From Kaistella antarctica (GTDB lineage: Bacteria; Bacteroidota; Bacteroidia; Flavobacteriales; Weeksellaceae), in contig NZ_FOIX01000001.1 of assembly GCF_900109615.1 (NCBI RefSeq), positions 868,001 to 932,000 of the forward strand: DNA of 64,000 bases. Reading direction: 5' to 3'. Both the position numbers and the translations under genes were made by a program. The notes beneath the pieces are model-generated. The model did not search any database. It saw nothing but the letters and a program-made list of their open reading frames with translations, and was not told the origin of the DNA. Shown here piece after piece: positions 52,786-60,057 of the stretch (within the stretch, counting starts at the first letter, position 1; each line of letters opens with the position of its first letter).

Positions 52786-53553
52786 TTAAAGGTCTTTTTT
52801 ATTAAATAAAATCAATGACCAGAGGAAAGGAACCAAGGTCCAAATCGCTAAAATGATCATTGAAATGACCATTCCACCGCCAGAGCCGAAAACCATTCGA
52901 AAAATCGCGCCTGCCTGTCCCAACATCGCCGCAACATCTAGCTGAAGCAAGACAAATATCCGAGAAAGACCAATGGGATTTACGGCTGCAATGGTGGCCA
53001 TAATTCCTTCGATTGGATAGTCTGCGAACTGAAACATTAAGACTAATAAAATTCCGTCATAGATGATTGCAAAGAACATCCATATAAAAATAGAAACACC
53101 GATTCCTTTGGCTCTATCTCTGCTGAAAATCGCGGCTAACATGGCCAAGGATGTAAAAATAATCGAAAGAAAAACACCTGTTATTAATAAAGAGGCACCA
53201 GTTTCAATGGAGGAATAGAGTAGGATTGGAATTCCACAGCCTATTAAAAAGGCGAAAATGAGCGCGGTAGAAAGTCCGAGGAATAGATTAAACCAAACCT
53301 TAGATCTAGGCACAGGCTGACTCAAAAGCAGTTCTATAAACTGACTGCTGTTATAAACATAAATGGTCGAGAAAATGATGCTTACTAAAGGAACTACCAG
53401 CAAGACTACATTCAATAAACTCAGAGTGGCTTTGGTATAATTGTTATCTAAGCCTAAAACTGACCAGGAGATGATGAAGAGTAAAATCGTATACAGAATG
53501 ACAATTTTATTTTTTAAAATATCAAATAAGATGAAACGTGCTATTTTGTTCAT
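52786..53553 (-). CDS. nosY: Nos ABC transporter permease
   Basis: A 255-residue inner-membrane protein with six TM helices, the permease of the NosFY(D) complex needed to mature the CuZ centre of N2O reductase. ABC-2-type layout with QFIELLLSQPVPRSKVWFNLF loop near 72-92. Its ATG overlaps the nosF stop by four bases, giving fixed stoichiometry. It is the last gene of the nosLDFY unit; no terminator is obvious behind it. Confidence 0.9.
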   Translation of the reverse strand: MNKIARFILFDILKNKIVILYTILLFIISWSVLGLDNNYTKATLSLLNVVLLVVPLVSIIFSTIYVYNSSQFIELLLSQPVPRSKVWFNLFLGLSTALIFAFLIGCGIPILLYSSIETGASLLITGVFLSIIFTSLAMLAAIFSRDRAKGIGVSIFIWMFFAIIYDGILLVLMFQFADYPIEGIMATIAAVNPIGLSRIFVLLQLDVAAMLGQAGAIFRMVFGSGGGMVISMIILAIWTLVPFLWSLILFNKKDL

Positions 53554-54299
53554 TTTTTCAAGGCTTTTAGAATGGAAATAATTCCGTCGGAAATTTTTGT
53601 CGTGTTGGTTTCTTTTTTCAAATCTTCAACAGATTGATGCACGAGGACTTTGCCTTCGTTCATAAATACAATTTCACTGATGATTTCATCGAGTTCACTC
53701 AAAAGATGCGAGGTGATAATAATGAGTTTCCCTTTATTTTTTTCTTTAATGATTTTATTTTTCAGAATTTCTGTCGCCAATGGATCAAGTCCCGCCGTTG
53801 GTTCATCCAAAATAATTACTTTCGGATTAAAGAGAAATGCTAAAACGGCGCTCACTTTTTGAGTAGTTCCACCAGAAAGGGTTCGCATCTTTTTGCCATA
53901 GATATTCTCCAGTTCAAAGGCATCAAGAAGTTCCGTGTCCAGATTATCGCCCGTACTTTTTCGAGTATCCTTAATCATCTTGATGGTTTCTTCGATGGTC
54001 ATGTTTTCCGGATACCGTCCGATCTGCGGCATATAGCCAATGTTCTCGCGGTATTTATAATCGTCTTTTACACTTTTTCCATCGACCAGAATGTCGCCCT
54101 CTTCCACCACATTTAATCCTAGAATACATTTAATCATGGTAGTTTTGCCACAACCGTTTGGTCCTATTAAGGCAATAGAATGTCCGTTTTCAAAAGATAA
54201 ATTAACCTCATCAAGTGCGGTAAATTTTTGGAACTTTTTGGTTAGATTTTTAATTTCAATCATATCATTAAGATGTTCATTGTCAACATCAACTTTCAT
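53550..54299 (-). CDS. nosF: Nos ABC transporter ATPase
   Basis: A 249-residue ABC ATPase. Walker A ALIGPNGCGKTTMIKC, signature LSGGTTQK, Walker B VIILDEPTAGLDP, and H-loop ITSHLL are all present. It partners NosY and NosD in supplying copper-sulfide material for CuZ assembly. ATG 54299 or the in-frame ATG 54263 (MIEIKNLTKKF) could start it; the latter is closer to the fold. It follows nosD after 37 bases. Confidence 0.92.
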   Translation of the reverse strand: MKVDVDNEHLNDMIEIKNLTKKFQKFTALDEVNLSFENGHSIALIGPNGCGKTTMIKCILGLNVVEEGDILVDGKSVKDDYKYRENIGYMPQIGRYPENMTIEETIKMIKDTRKSTGDNLDTELLDAFELENIYGKKMRTLSGGTTQKVSAVLAFLFNPKVIILDEPTAGLDPLATEILKNKIIKEKNKGKLIIITSHLLSELDEIISEIVFMNEGKVLVHQSVEDLKKETNTTKISDGIISILKALKK

Positions 54300-54336
54300 T
54301 AATTTTTTAAGAATATAAAACTTTAAATAAAACCTC

Positions 54337-55575
54337 TTAGATTTTCACGGGTTTCATTAACGGCTGATCATCTACAAAACTTTCTGGCGTTAAACTCGGA
54401 ATAATCTTTTCAGTTCGGTCTAGCATATCAACCAAGAAACTTCTGAAGAGCAACATTACGGAGGCGTTTTGCTCAACCAGCACGGAGTATAGACTCAATG
54501 GGTGAAAAGGAACGTCGCCAATTTTATCTTTATCGAGGTCGTAGCCTTCATATTTATCCCAGTAATTAAAACGGAATTCATTCATCACCACGGTACCATT
54601 TGTACTAACGTCAAAGGTGTTGTTGATGAAATTATTTCGCATTAATTTGTTTTCCATGCAATTAGAATTAATCTTAATCGCCCAGCCATTGTTCTCAAAC
54701 TGATTGTTATAAAAATCAATTTTAGTCGCGCCGTCCGCAAAGATGGCGGTTGTATTATTTTGGAAAAAGTTTCCTTTAATCTTACTGTAAGAGATCTCTT
54801 TTAGTAAAAGTCCGAAAACGCTGTCGCCCCAATTGTTGATGAATTTATTATCGTACATGCTCACGTTCATGGCATACATAACGGCCACGCCGGCTTCATT
54901 ATTATCAAATACATTTCCGGTATAAACACTATCGTTGGAAAACATAAAGTGTAAACCGTACCGAAGATTGTGGCGAGAAAGGTTGTGAAAAACGAAACAC
55001 TTGGCATTTTTTTCCAGATAAATTCCGTCTTTGTGTCCGCTGATGTAATTGTTTTTGACCCAAATTTCCCGACTTCCTAACAGATGAATGCCATCTCCAA
55101 TATTCTCTTGAGAGGTACCGCGATTGGTAGTGATTTTATTATTGCTGATTAAAATACGCAAACCTCGCTGAACATAAATTCCGAAATGATTATTTTCGAA
55201 AATATTATTATCAATGACGGAATCAGCACTGGTGTAAATGTGAACTGCAGCAACACTTCGGATTTCATCTCTGCCACTGTTGATCAGTTTAAAACCTTTT
55301 AAAACAATATTGTCTGCATTGAACGTGATAATTTCCCCATCCATATTGCCGTCAATAATAGGTCGGTCAATTCCGATCAAGGTAATTGATTTGTGAAGTT
55401 CAATGGTTCCTTCGATGTAATGTCCTTTGGAAACAAAAATAGTATCGCCGCTTTGTGCTGCGGCGATAGCTGATTTTATGGTTTTATACTGTTCATTTTT
55501 ACCAACTTTAAAAACTGCGGAGAACGCAAAAAGCGGTAAAATTAATAATAGAAAATTGACTATTTTGTTTTTCAT
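54337..55575 (-). CDS. nosD: Periplasmic copper-processing protein NosD
   Basis: A 412-residue exported protein with signal peptide about 1-19 (LILPLFAFS). The mature part is a right-handed beta-helix of CASH/NosD repeats (NNHFGIYVQRGLRILISNNK, HKDGIYLEKNAKCF, NTTAIFADGATKIDF), ending with a small C-terminal cap. NosD works with NosFY in CuZ maturation. It follows nosL after 43 bases in the same unit. Confidence 0.93.
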   Translation of the reverse strand: MKNKIVNFLLLILPLFAFSAVFKVGKNEQYKTIKSAIAAAQSGDTIFVSKGHYIEGTIELHKSITLIGIDRPIIDGNMDGEIITFNADNIVLKGFKLINSGRDEIRSVAAVHIYTSADSVIDNNIFENNHFGIYVQRGLRILISNNKITTNRGTSQENIGDGIHLLGSREIWVKNNYISGHKDGIYLEKNAKCFVFHNLSRHNLRYGLHFMFSNDSVYTGNVFDNNEAGVAVMYAMNVSMYDNKFINNWGDSVFGLLLKEISYSKIKGNFFQNNTTAIFADGATKIDFYNNQFENNGWAIKINSNCMENKLMRNNFINNTFDVSTNGTVVMNEFRFNYWDKYEGYDLDKDKIGDVPFHPLSLYSVLVEQNASVMLLFRSFLVDMLDRTEKIIPSLTPESFVDDQPLMKPVKI

Positions 55576-55618
55576 ATTTCATACGTATTGCAGGTTTTCC
55601 CTACAATTTTGCATTCTA

Positions 55619-56029
55619 TTATTGGGTTAAAGTTGCCTGTAACTCTGTGGCTGCTTTTTCTGCCACGGCCTTGTCTTGAAATGCCTGAGTGTTTCCGCCC
55701 ATCGGACTTTTGATATCACCACCTTTAATGAAAGTAGCAGTACTTCTTTCAATAAACTTTCCAGATGGGAAATCGGCTACGTAGGTTTTTGCATTAGTCG
55801 TTGATTCTGTATTAGATGTTTCGTAATCCGTCAGACAACTGATGTCATCAAACTTATAAAGTCGGCCTTTTTCAGTAATTAATTGAGTGGCATATTTCGG
55901 CTCAGAAATGGTCATTTTACAATTATCGCATTGGTCTTTACCTACTGAAATTTCCTGAGGGCCAGTTTCTGCGCAGGCTGCTAAAAACATCATACTGCTC
56001 GCCAAAAATAATTTACCAAATAATTTCAT
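55619..56029 (-). CDS. nosL: Copper-binding lipoprotein NosL
   Basis: A 136-residue lipoprotein, lipid Cys19 (SMMFLAAC). NosL binds Cu(I) for the reductase; the motif CDNCKM at 34-39 carries the Cys and Met ligands, followed by ATQLITEKGRLYKFDDISCL. I start at ATG 56029; the frame extends three codons to a TTG, which is less likely. Lies between the 4-TM gene and nosD. Confidence 0.93.
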   Translation of the reverse strand: MKLFGKLFLASSMMFLAACAETGPQEISVGKDQCDNCKMTISEPKYATQLITEKGRLYKFDDISCLTDYETSNTESTTNAKTYVADFPSGKFIERSTATFIKGGDIKSPMGGNTQAFQDKAVAEKAATELQATLTQ

Positions 56030-56062
56030 AATCTTCAATTTAAATTTTTATTAATGGAAATT

Positions 56063-56650
56063 CTAAATTGCTTTTTTAGCCATTCTGTTTTCCACAAACG
56101 CTAAGATAATCAAAATAACACCTGTCGCAATCATAATACCGCCACCAATGTTAGGATAAGACCAGACCTCAAAGTTAAGTAACTGTTTATAACCAAAAAG
56201 AGGAGGTTGATAAGACATGCCGGGAACGATAATCGCTGCATGTGGATTTAAATTATGTCCATAATCGTACAGCCATCTCCAAAAGTCAATAACGAATCCA
56301 ACCCCGAAAAGTAAGTAAATTCCTGTCAAAGTGTAAAGGATTTTCCGGCTGTTTAAAAAGGCCGCTAAGAAACACAGAACCGCAAAAAGGCCTAGTGCAA
56401 AAGGAAGTATTTTAAATTCCCAAAATTCATCGGCGTGTATTTCTTTCATGCCAATGTAGTGGTTCAGTCCATTGATAATCTCGTATTCGCCAGACACTTT
56501 ATCTGCGTGGATGAACATTGCTAAACCTTCTGGATACTGTGGAGCACTGAGATAAATTGACCAGATCGGAACAAATATGGATATTACTAAACCAATGCCG
56601 AGCACAGCTAGCAGGATTTTGGTTATTTTGTGTAAAGAGTTTGTCTTCAT
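56063..56650 (-). CDS. 4-TM membrane protein of the nos cluster, unknown function
   Basis: A 195-residue protein with four TM helices (about 11-31, 83-103, 107-127, 166-188). A periplasmic loop about 35-80 has GLNHYIGMKEIHADEFW (two His and Met), and a second loop near 140-165 holds NPHAAIIVPGM with a His. These could bind copper. As I recall, similar proteins sit between nosZ and nosL in clade II clusters of Bacteroidota. It is the first gene of the second nos unit, behind its own operator. Confidence 0.72.
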   Translation of the reverse strand: MKTNSLHKITKILLAVLGIGLVISIFVPIWSIYLSAPQYPEGLAMFIHADKVSGEYEIINGLNHYIGMKEIHADEFWEFKILPFALGLFAVLCFLAAFLNSRKILYTLTGIYLLFGVGFVIDFWRWLYDYGHNLNPHAAIIVPGMSYQPPLFGYKQLLNFEVWSYPNIGGGIMIATGVILIILAFVENRMAKKAI

Positions 56651-56709
56651 TTTGATTTTTTTTAAGGTGCTTATTTTTTTAATGATTTCTTTAGTAAAGT
56701 TAGGAACTT

Positions 56710-56717
56710 TAAAGTTT
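56710..56717 (-). promoter_or_regulatory. Weak -7 element for the nosL-nosD-nosF-nosY unit
   Basis: On the minus strand AAACTTTA, one mismatch to the TAnnTTTA variant, 31.5 bases from the operator centre at 56748.5. Other boxes in this gap are no better placed. Confidence 0.35.
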
Positions 56718-56741
56718 CGCCTTTGTAATGTTTATCACAAA

Positions 56742-56755
56742 ATGACATCAATCAT
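56742..56755 (-). promoter_or_regulatory. Crp/Fnr-type operator before the second nos unit
   Basis: ATGA-CATCAA-TCAT, a perfect TGA-N6-TCA palindrome, between the nosZ terminator and the 4-TM gene. Confidence 0.7.
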
Positions 56756-56787
56756 AAAAAGAAAAAAGGGCAGTAAAAACTGCCCTT
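56755..56787 (-). terminator. Strong terminator after nosZ
   Basis: AAGGGCAG (56766-56773) pairs with CTGCCCTT (56780-56787), loop TAAAAA; on the minus strand it ends in TTTTTTCTTTTT. It separates nosZ from the downstream maturation genes. Confidence 0.92.
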
Positions 56788-56800
56788 CTATTAATTATTT

Positions 56801-58795
56801 TTACTTGGTTTCACCTTGTTTCACAGGGCTTTGAGCGTTGTCTTTTTTATTATTCAATGAATAAATCAAAGGAGTGTTGCTACCTGCTGGTGATACTCTT
56901 ACATATCCCTGCATTTCCTGGTGTAAGGCAGAACAGAAGTCGGTACAATACATTGGGTACATTCCTGGTTTCAGTGGAACCCATTTCAGTGTACTTGTTT
57001 CTCCTGGCATGATCAACAGTTCGGCATTTTGTGCACCTTTCACTGCAAATCCGTGAGGAACATCCCAGTCCTGCTCTAAGTTAGTTACGTGGAAGTAAAC
57101 TTCGTCGCCAACTCTTACGCCTTCAATGTTGTCTGGAGCAAAGTGAGAACGGATGGAAGTCATATAAACATGAACTTTATTTCCTTCTCTTACTACTTTA
57201 CTTTCTCCTTCACCTCTGGTTACGTAAGGGTGTTTGTTGTCTTCTAACTTATAGAATTTCACTTGATTCTTGGTGAATAATTCTGCCGGTCCTGCTTGTG
57301 CATAATGAGGCTCACCAATAGTAGGGAAATCTAAAAGCAATTTCATTTTCTCACCACTAATGTCAAAGAGTTGAGCTGATTGCGCTAATTCTGGACCTGT
57401 TGGTAAATATCTGTCTTTCGTAATTTTGTTATAAGCTACTAAGTATTTTCCGTATGGTTTAGCAGTATCTCCACCAACTACCATCAAGTGACCTGTAGAA
57501 TAGAAAGTAGGTGTTCTGTCTAAAACTTTACAAGTTTTAATGTCCCATTTCACGATTTCAGAAGATACGAACATCGAAGTATACGCGTTTCCTTTTCCGT
57601 CAAATTCGGTATGGAGTGGTCCTAAACCTGGTTTTTGAACTTCACCGTGTAAAACTGCGTCATATTTAACGATTGGAATTCCATCAAATTCACCTGAGAA
57701 ATTTTTGTCAGCGATTGCTTTCATTAATTTATCAAAACTGAAAACAGGAATCAAAGCTGCTAATTTACCAGATCCAATAATGTATTCTCCTGTTGGGTCG
57801 ATATCACAACCGTGTGGAGATTTAGGACAAGGAATTAAATAGCAAATATCTTTTAATTCTTTAGCAGAAAGTACAGATACTTCTTTTAAGATTTCAGATT
57901 TAGCCATATGTGTAGATTCATCCCAAGTATTATGAGCATATTCTACCGCCATCTTTTTAGCTTTACCAGCTTTAAGATATTCTTCAGCTTTTTTCCAATT
58001 CACTGCCATGATGAAATCTTTCTCATTTTGAGAAGCATTTACTTCAAGAAGCGTGTTTGCTTGTTCTGTGTTATAGCAAGAGAAAAAGAACCAACCATGC
58101 GATTTTCCTTTACCTGCGTGTGACAAGTCAAAGTTAAATCCTGGAGCTTCAATTTGGAACGTAATGTCCATTTTCCCATCGTCTTTACCAATTCCGATAA
58201 AAGAAAGATATCCTTTAAAGTTTTCTTTGAAAGATTCGATTGGTACGTCACCTTGTCCATCAACTGGTACCGCGAAACGAGTTCCCGCAACAACGTATTC
58301 GGTGTTTTCAGTAAGGAAAGGAGAAGAGTGATTTCCTGCAGAGTTAGGGATTTCTAAAATCTCTGTAGTTTTAAAAGTTTTTAAGTCAATTTTAGCCACA
58401 CGTGGAGTGTTATTGGCATTGGCAAATAAATATCTACCATCGATTTCTCCCTTAGTTTGTGATAAAGCAAGGTGATGCTGATCATCCCAAGGTATAAAAC
58501 CGTGAGAAGTGTTCAACATTGGTTTTGTTTCTTCACTGAAACCATAACCGTTTTCAGGATGTACAGAAAATACAGGAACGATTTTTAAAGTTCTACCACT
58601 TGGTAGGCCAACTACACTAATTTGTCCGTTGAAACCACCGCTGACAAAGTTGTAGACCTCATCATGTTTTCCCGGCGCCACGTACACTTTCTCCGCCGCA
58701 TCGCCCGAAACAGCAGTCTGTGTTCCCTTGGGCTTACATGCAGCGATACTCACCGCAGCAAACGCTGCGAGTCCAATTTTCTTGTAAGTTTTCAT
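56801..58795 (-). CDS. nosZ: Nitrous oxide reductase, clade II (Sec-exported lipoprotein form)
   Basis: Reduces N2O to N2, the terminal step of denitrification. The 664 residues start with a lipoprotein signal (MKTYKKIGLAAFAAVSIAAC) instead of the Tat RR signal of clade I, marking clade II. The beta-propeller holds the CuZ histidines (DDQHHLALSQ, HGCDIDPTGEY, GPLHTEFDGKGNAYTSMF). The C-terminal cupredoxin has the CuA motif MYCTDFCSALHQEM with Cys617, Cys621, His625 and Met628. All copper ligands I can check are present, so the enzyme should be active. Confidence 0.96.
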   Translation of the reverse strand: MKTYKKIGLAAFAAVSIAACKPKGTQTAVSGDAAEKVYVAPGKHDEVYNFVSGGFNGQISVVGLPSGRTLKIVPVFSVHPENGYGFSEETKPMLNTSHGFIPWDDQHHLALSQTKGEIDGRYLFANANNTPRVAKIDLKTFKTTEILEIPNSAGNHSSPFLTENTEYVVAGTRFAVPVDGQGDVPIESFKENFKGYLSFIGIGKDDGKMDITFQIEAPGFNFDLSHAGKGKSHGWFFFSCYNTEQANTLLEVNASQNEKDFIMAVNWKKAEEYLKAGKAKKMAVEYAHNTWDESTHMAKSEILKEVSVLSAKELKDICYLIPCPKSPHGCDIDPTGEYIIGSGKLAALIPVFSFDKLMKAIADKNFSGEFDGIPIVKYDAVLHGEVQKPGLGPLHTEFDGKGNAYTSMFVSSEIVKWDIKTCKVLDRTPTFYSTGHLMVVGGDTAKPYGKYLVAYNKITKDRYLPTGPELAQSAQLFDISGEKMKLLLDFPTIGEPHYAQAGPAELFTKNQVKFYKLEDNKHPYVTRGEGESKVVREGNKVHVYMTSIRSHFAPDNIEGVRVGDEVYFHVTNLEQDWDVPHGFAVKGAQNAELLIMPGETSTLKWVPLKPGMYPMYCTDFCSALHQEMQGYVRVSPAGSNTPLIYSLNNKKDNAQSPVKQGETK

Positions 58796-58840
58796 ATATT
58801 ATTAATTATTTCTTTCTGAAAGGAAAGGGAGAAGAAAAGG

Positions 58841-58871
58841 AATGGTAGATTTTGTTTTTTAATCTACCATT
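58841..58871 (-). terminator. Hairpin between the cytochrome c gene and nosZ
   Basis: A perfect 11-bp stem AATGGTAGATT/AATCTACCATT with a nine-base loop. On the minus strand the tract behind it is only CCTTTTCTT, so termination would be partial. It may set the ratio of cytochrome to nosZ mRNA. Confidence 0.6.
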
Positions 58872-58885
58872 CGTATAGAAAGTGA

Positions 58886-59377
58886 TTATTTAGCGCCGTC
58901 GATTGATCTCATGTATTCGAGAACTTCTCTAGCCTCAGTATCATTAAGTCCTTGATTCGGCATTCTTACCAAACAAAGCTCTAGTTGTTTTTGTAATTCT
59001 GGATCCACATCAATCATAGGATCTGGATTAGAGATAAAGTTCATGATCCATGCTGGAGTTTGTCTTTTAGTAACACCTAACCAACCTGGTCCTACCAATC
59101 TTTCGTCTGTAGTTTTGTGACAAGAAGTACATTTTACTTCTGCAAGACCTTTACCTGCCGCCGCCATTGCTGGATCAAATTTAGATACATCGATATCTGC
59201 ATGTTTCCCCAAACCTCTATTTGGATCATACTTGGCAGCTGCTGCTTCCATGTCTCCATCGGTTTCTACGGTAGCATCACTGGATTCTGTAGTAACCGAA
59301 TCAGTTTGTTTGTCACCACCGCAAGAGAATAATGCGAAGGTTAATGTTGCGAGTGCAATAGTTTTTAATAGTTTCAT
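58886..59377 (-). CDS. c-type cytochrome lipoprotein, electron donor candidate for NosZ
   Basis: A 163-residue lipoprotein (lipid Cys19 in FALFSC) with an Asp/Glu/Ser/Thr-rich linker about 22-55 and a class I cytochrome c domain. Heme is attached at CTSCH (83-87), and a distal Met lies in LVRMPNQGL. I start at ATG 59377; the frame runs to 59449 but crosses the operator and -7 box. First gene upstream of nosZ and in line with it, so it most likely donates electrons to NosZ. Confidence 0.9.
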   Translation of the reverse strand: MKLLKTIALATLTFALFSCGGDKQTDSVTTESSDATVETDGDMEAAAAKYDPNRGLGKHADIDVSKFDPAMAAAGKGLAEVKCTSCHKTTDERLVGPGWLGVTKRQTPAWIMNFISNPDPMIDVDPELQKQLELCLVRMPNQGLNDTEAREVLEYMRSIDGAK

Positions 59378-59398
59378 TTTATTGATTTTTTGTATAGT

Positions 59399-59406
59399 CA
59401 AAAGTA
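59399..59406 (-). promoter_or_regulatory. -7 element of the cytochrome-nosZ unit
   Basis: On the minus strand TACTTTTG, 30.5 bases from the operator centre, leader about 17 bases. Confidence 0.7.
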
Positions 59407-59429
59407 CTAAGGTTTGATTGATTCTCGTT

Positions 59430-59443
59430 ATGACCGTAATCAT
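59430..59443. promoter_or_regulatory. Shared Crp/Fnr-type operator between divergent cytochrome c genes
   Basis: ATGA-CCGTAA-TCAT, with T and A flanks that extend the palindrome to TATGA-N6-TCATA. It lies exactly 30.5 bases from a -7 box on each side (59399-59406 minus, 59467-59474 plus). Confidence 0.8.
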
Positions 59444-59452
59444 ATACAATGT

Positions 59453-59466
59453 ATGATAATTATCCT
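59453..59466 (+). promoter_or_regulatory. Possible second, weaker operator
   Basis: ATGATAATTATCCT, one base short of a perfect ATGA-N6-TCAT palindrome. It lies between the main site and the plus-strand gene and overlaps the first bases of the plus -7 box region, so it could repress instead. Confidence 0.35.
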
Positions 59467-59474
59467 GAAATTTG
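59467..59474 (+). promoter_or_regulatory. -7 element of the plus-strand cytochrome gene
   Basis: GAAATTTG, one mismatch to TAnnTTTG, at the same 30.5-base distance from the operator. Confidence 0.5.
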
Positions 59475-59512
59475 TACTTCGAAAGTAAAACTATTTTTTA
59501 AATATATAACGA

Positions 59513-59899
59513 ATGAAAAAGTATCTAATGGCCTGCGGAATTATCGCGGTAGTCGCGTGCAGTAAAAAAGAATCTAACCCGAATATAGAATCTAATGTAA
59601 TGTTAGAAGAACCGGTTGTAAAGATAGTAGATTCTGCAGCAGCAGGCAAACATGAAGGTTTAGCGCTTATTGAAGGTGCCGATTGTTTAACCTGTCATAA
59701 AATGGATGTAAGAGTTGTAGGACCTTCTTACCAAGAAGTGGCAGATAAGTATACGGCAGGCGACCTGGACATGCTTGCAAGTAAAATTATTGATGGTGGA
59801 AAAGGGAATTGGGGAGAAATTCCAATGACTCCACACTCAGGAATGAGTAAAGACAACGCGAAGAAAATGGTCGAGTATATCATGACACTTAAAAAATAA
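59513..59899 (+). CDS. c-type cytochrome lipoprotein
   Basis: A 128-residue lipoprotein (lipid Cys16, IAVVAC) with a class I cytochrome c domain. Heme binds at CLTCH (58-62) and a distal Met is in EIPMTPHSGM. It resembles cytochromes c551/c552. It is transcribed away from the nosZ-linked cytochrome from the same operator, so it may be a second electron carrier for N2O reduction or for another acceptor. Confidence 0.9.
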   Translation: MKKYLMACGIIAVVACSKKESNPNIESNVMLEEPVVKIVDSAAAGKHEGLALIEGADCLTCHKMDVRVVGPSYQEVADKYTAGDLDMLASKIIDGGKGNWGEIPMTPHSGMSKDNAKKMVEYIMTLKK

Positions 59900-59919
59900 A
59901 AGCCCACTTTAATCAGGAC

Positions 59920-59952
59920 AAAGACATCTTATATATATAAGGTGTCTTTTTG
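59920..59952 (+). terminator. Intrinsic terminator after the plus-strand cytochrome
   Basis: AAAGACATCTTATA pairs with TATAAGGTGTCTTT (one G-T), then T-rich sequence. Confidence 0.85.
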
Positions 59953-59963
59953 TTTTTAAACTA

Positions 59964-59983
59964 GACAAATCTGTCAATTTGTC
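59964..59983 (+). promoter_or_regulatory. 20-bp palindrome upstream of dnaK
   Basis: GACAAAT-CTGTCA-ATTTGTC, perfect 7-bp arms. It also contains a direct repeat TGTCA-ATT-TGTCA. It lies 74 bases before the dnaK ATG and just before a weak -7 box (TAAAATTG at 60002-60009). It is not the CIRCE sequence. Candidate heat-shock operator. Confidence 0.6.
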
Positions 59984-60057
59984 ATAAATTTTTCAGTGGT
60001 ATAAAATTGGAGAAGTTCAGACTGTAAAAATAACTTTAATAATAAAAATATATAAAA

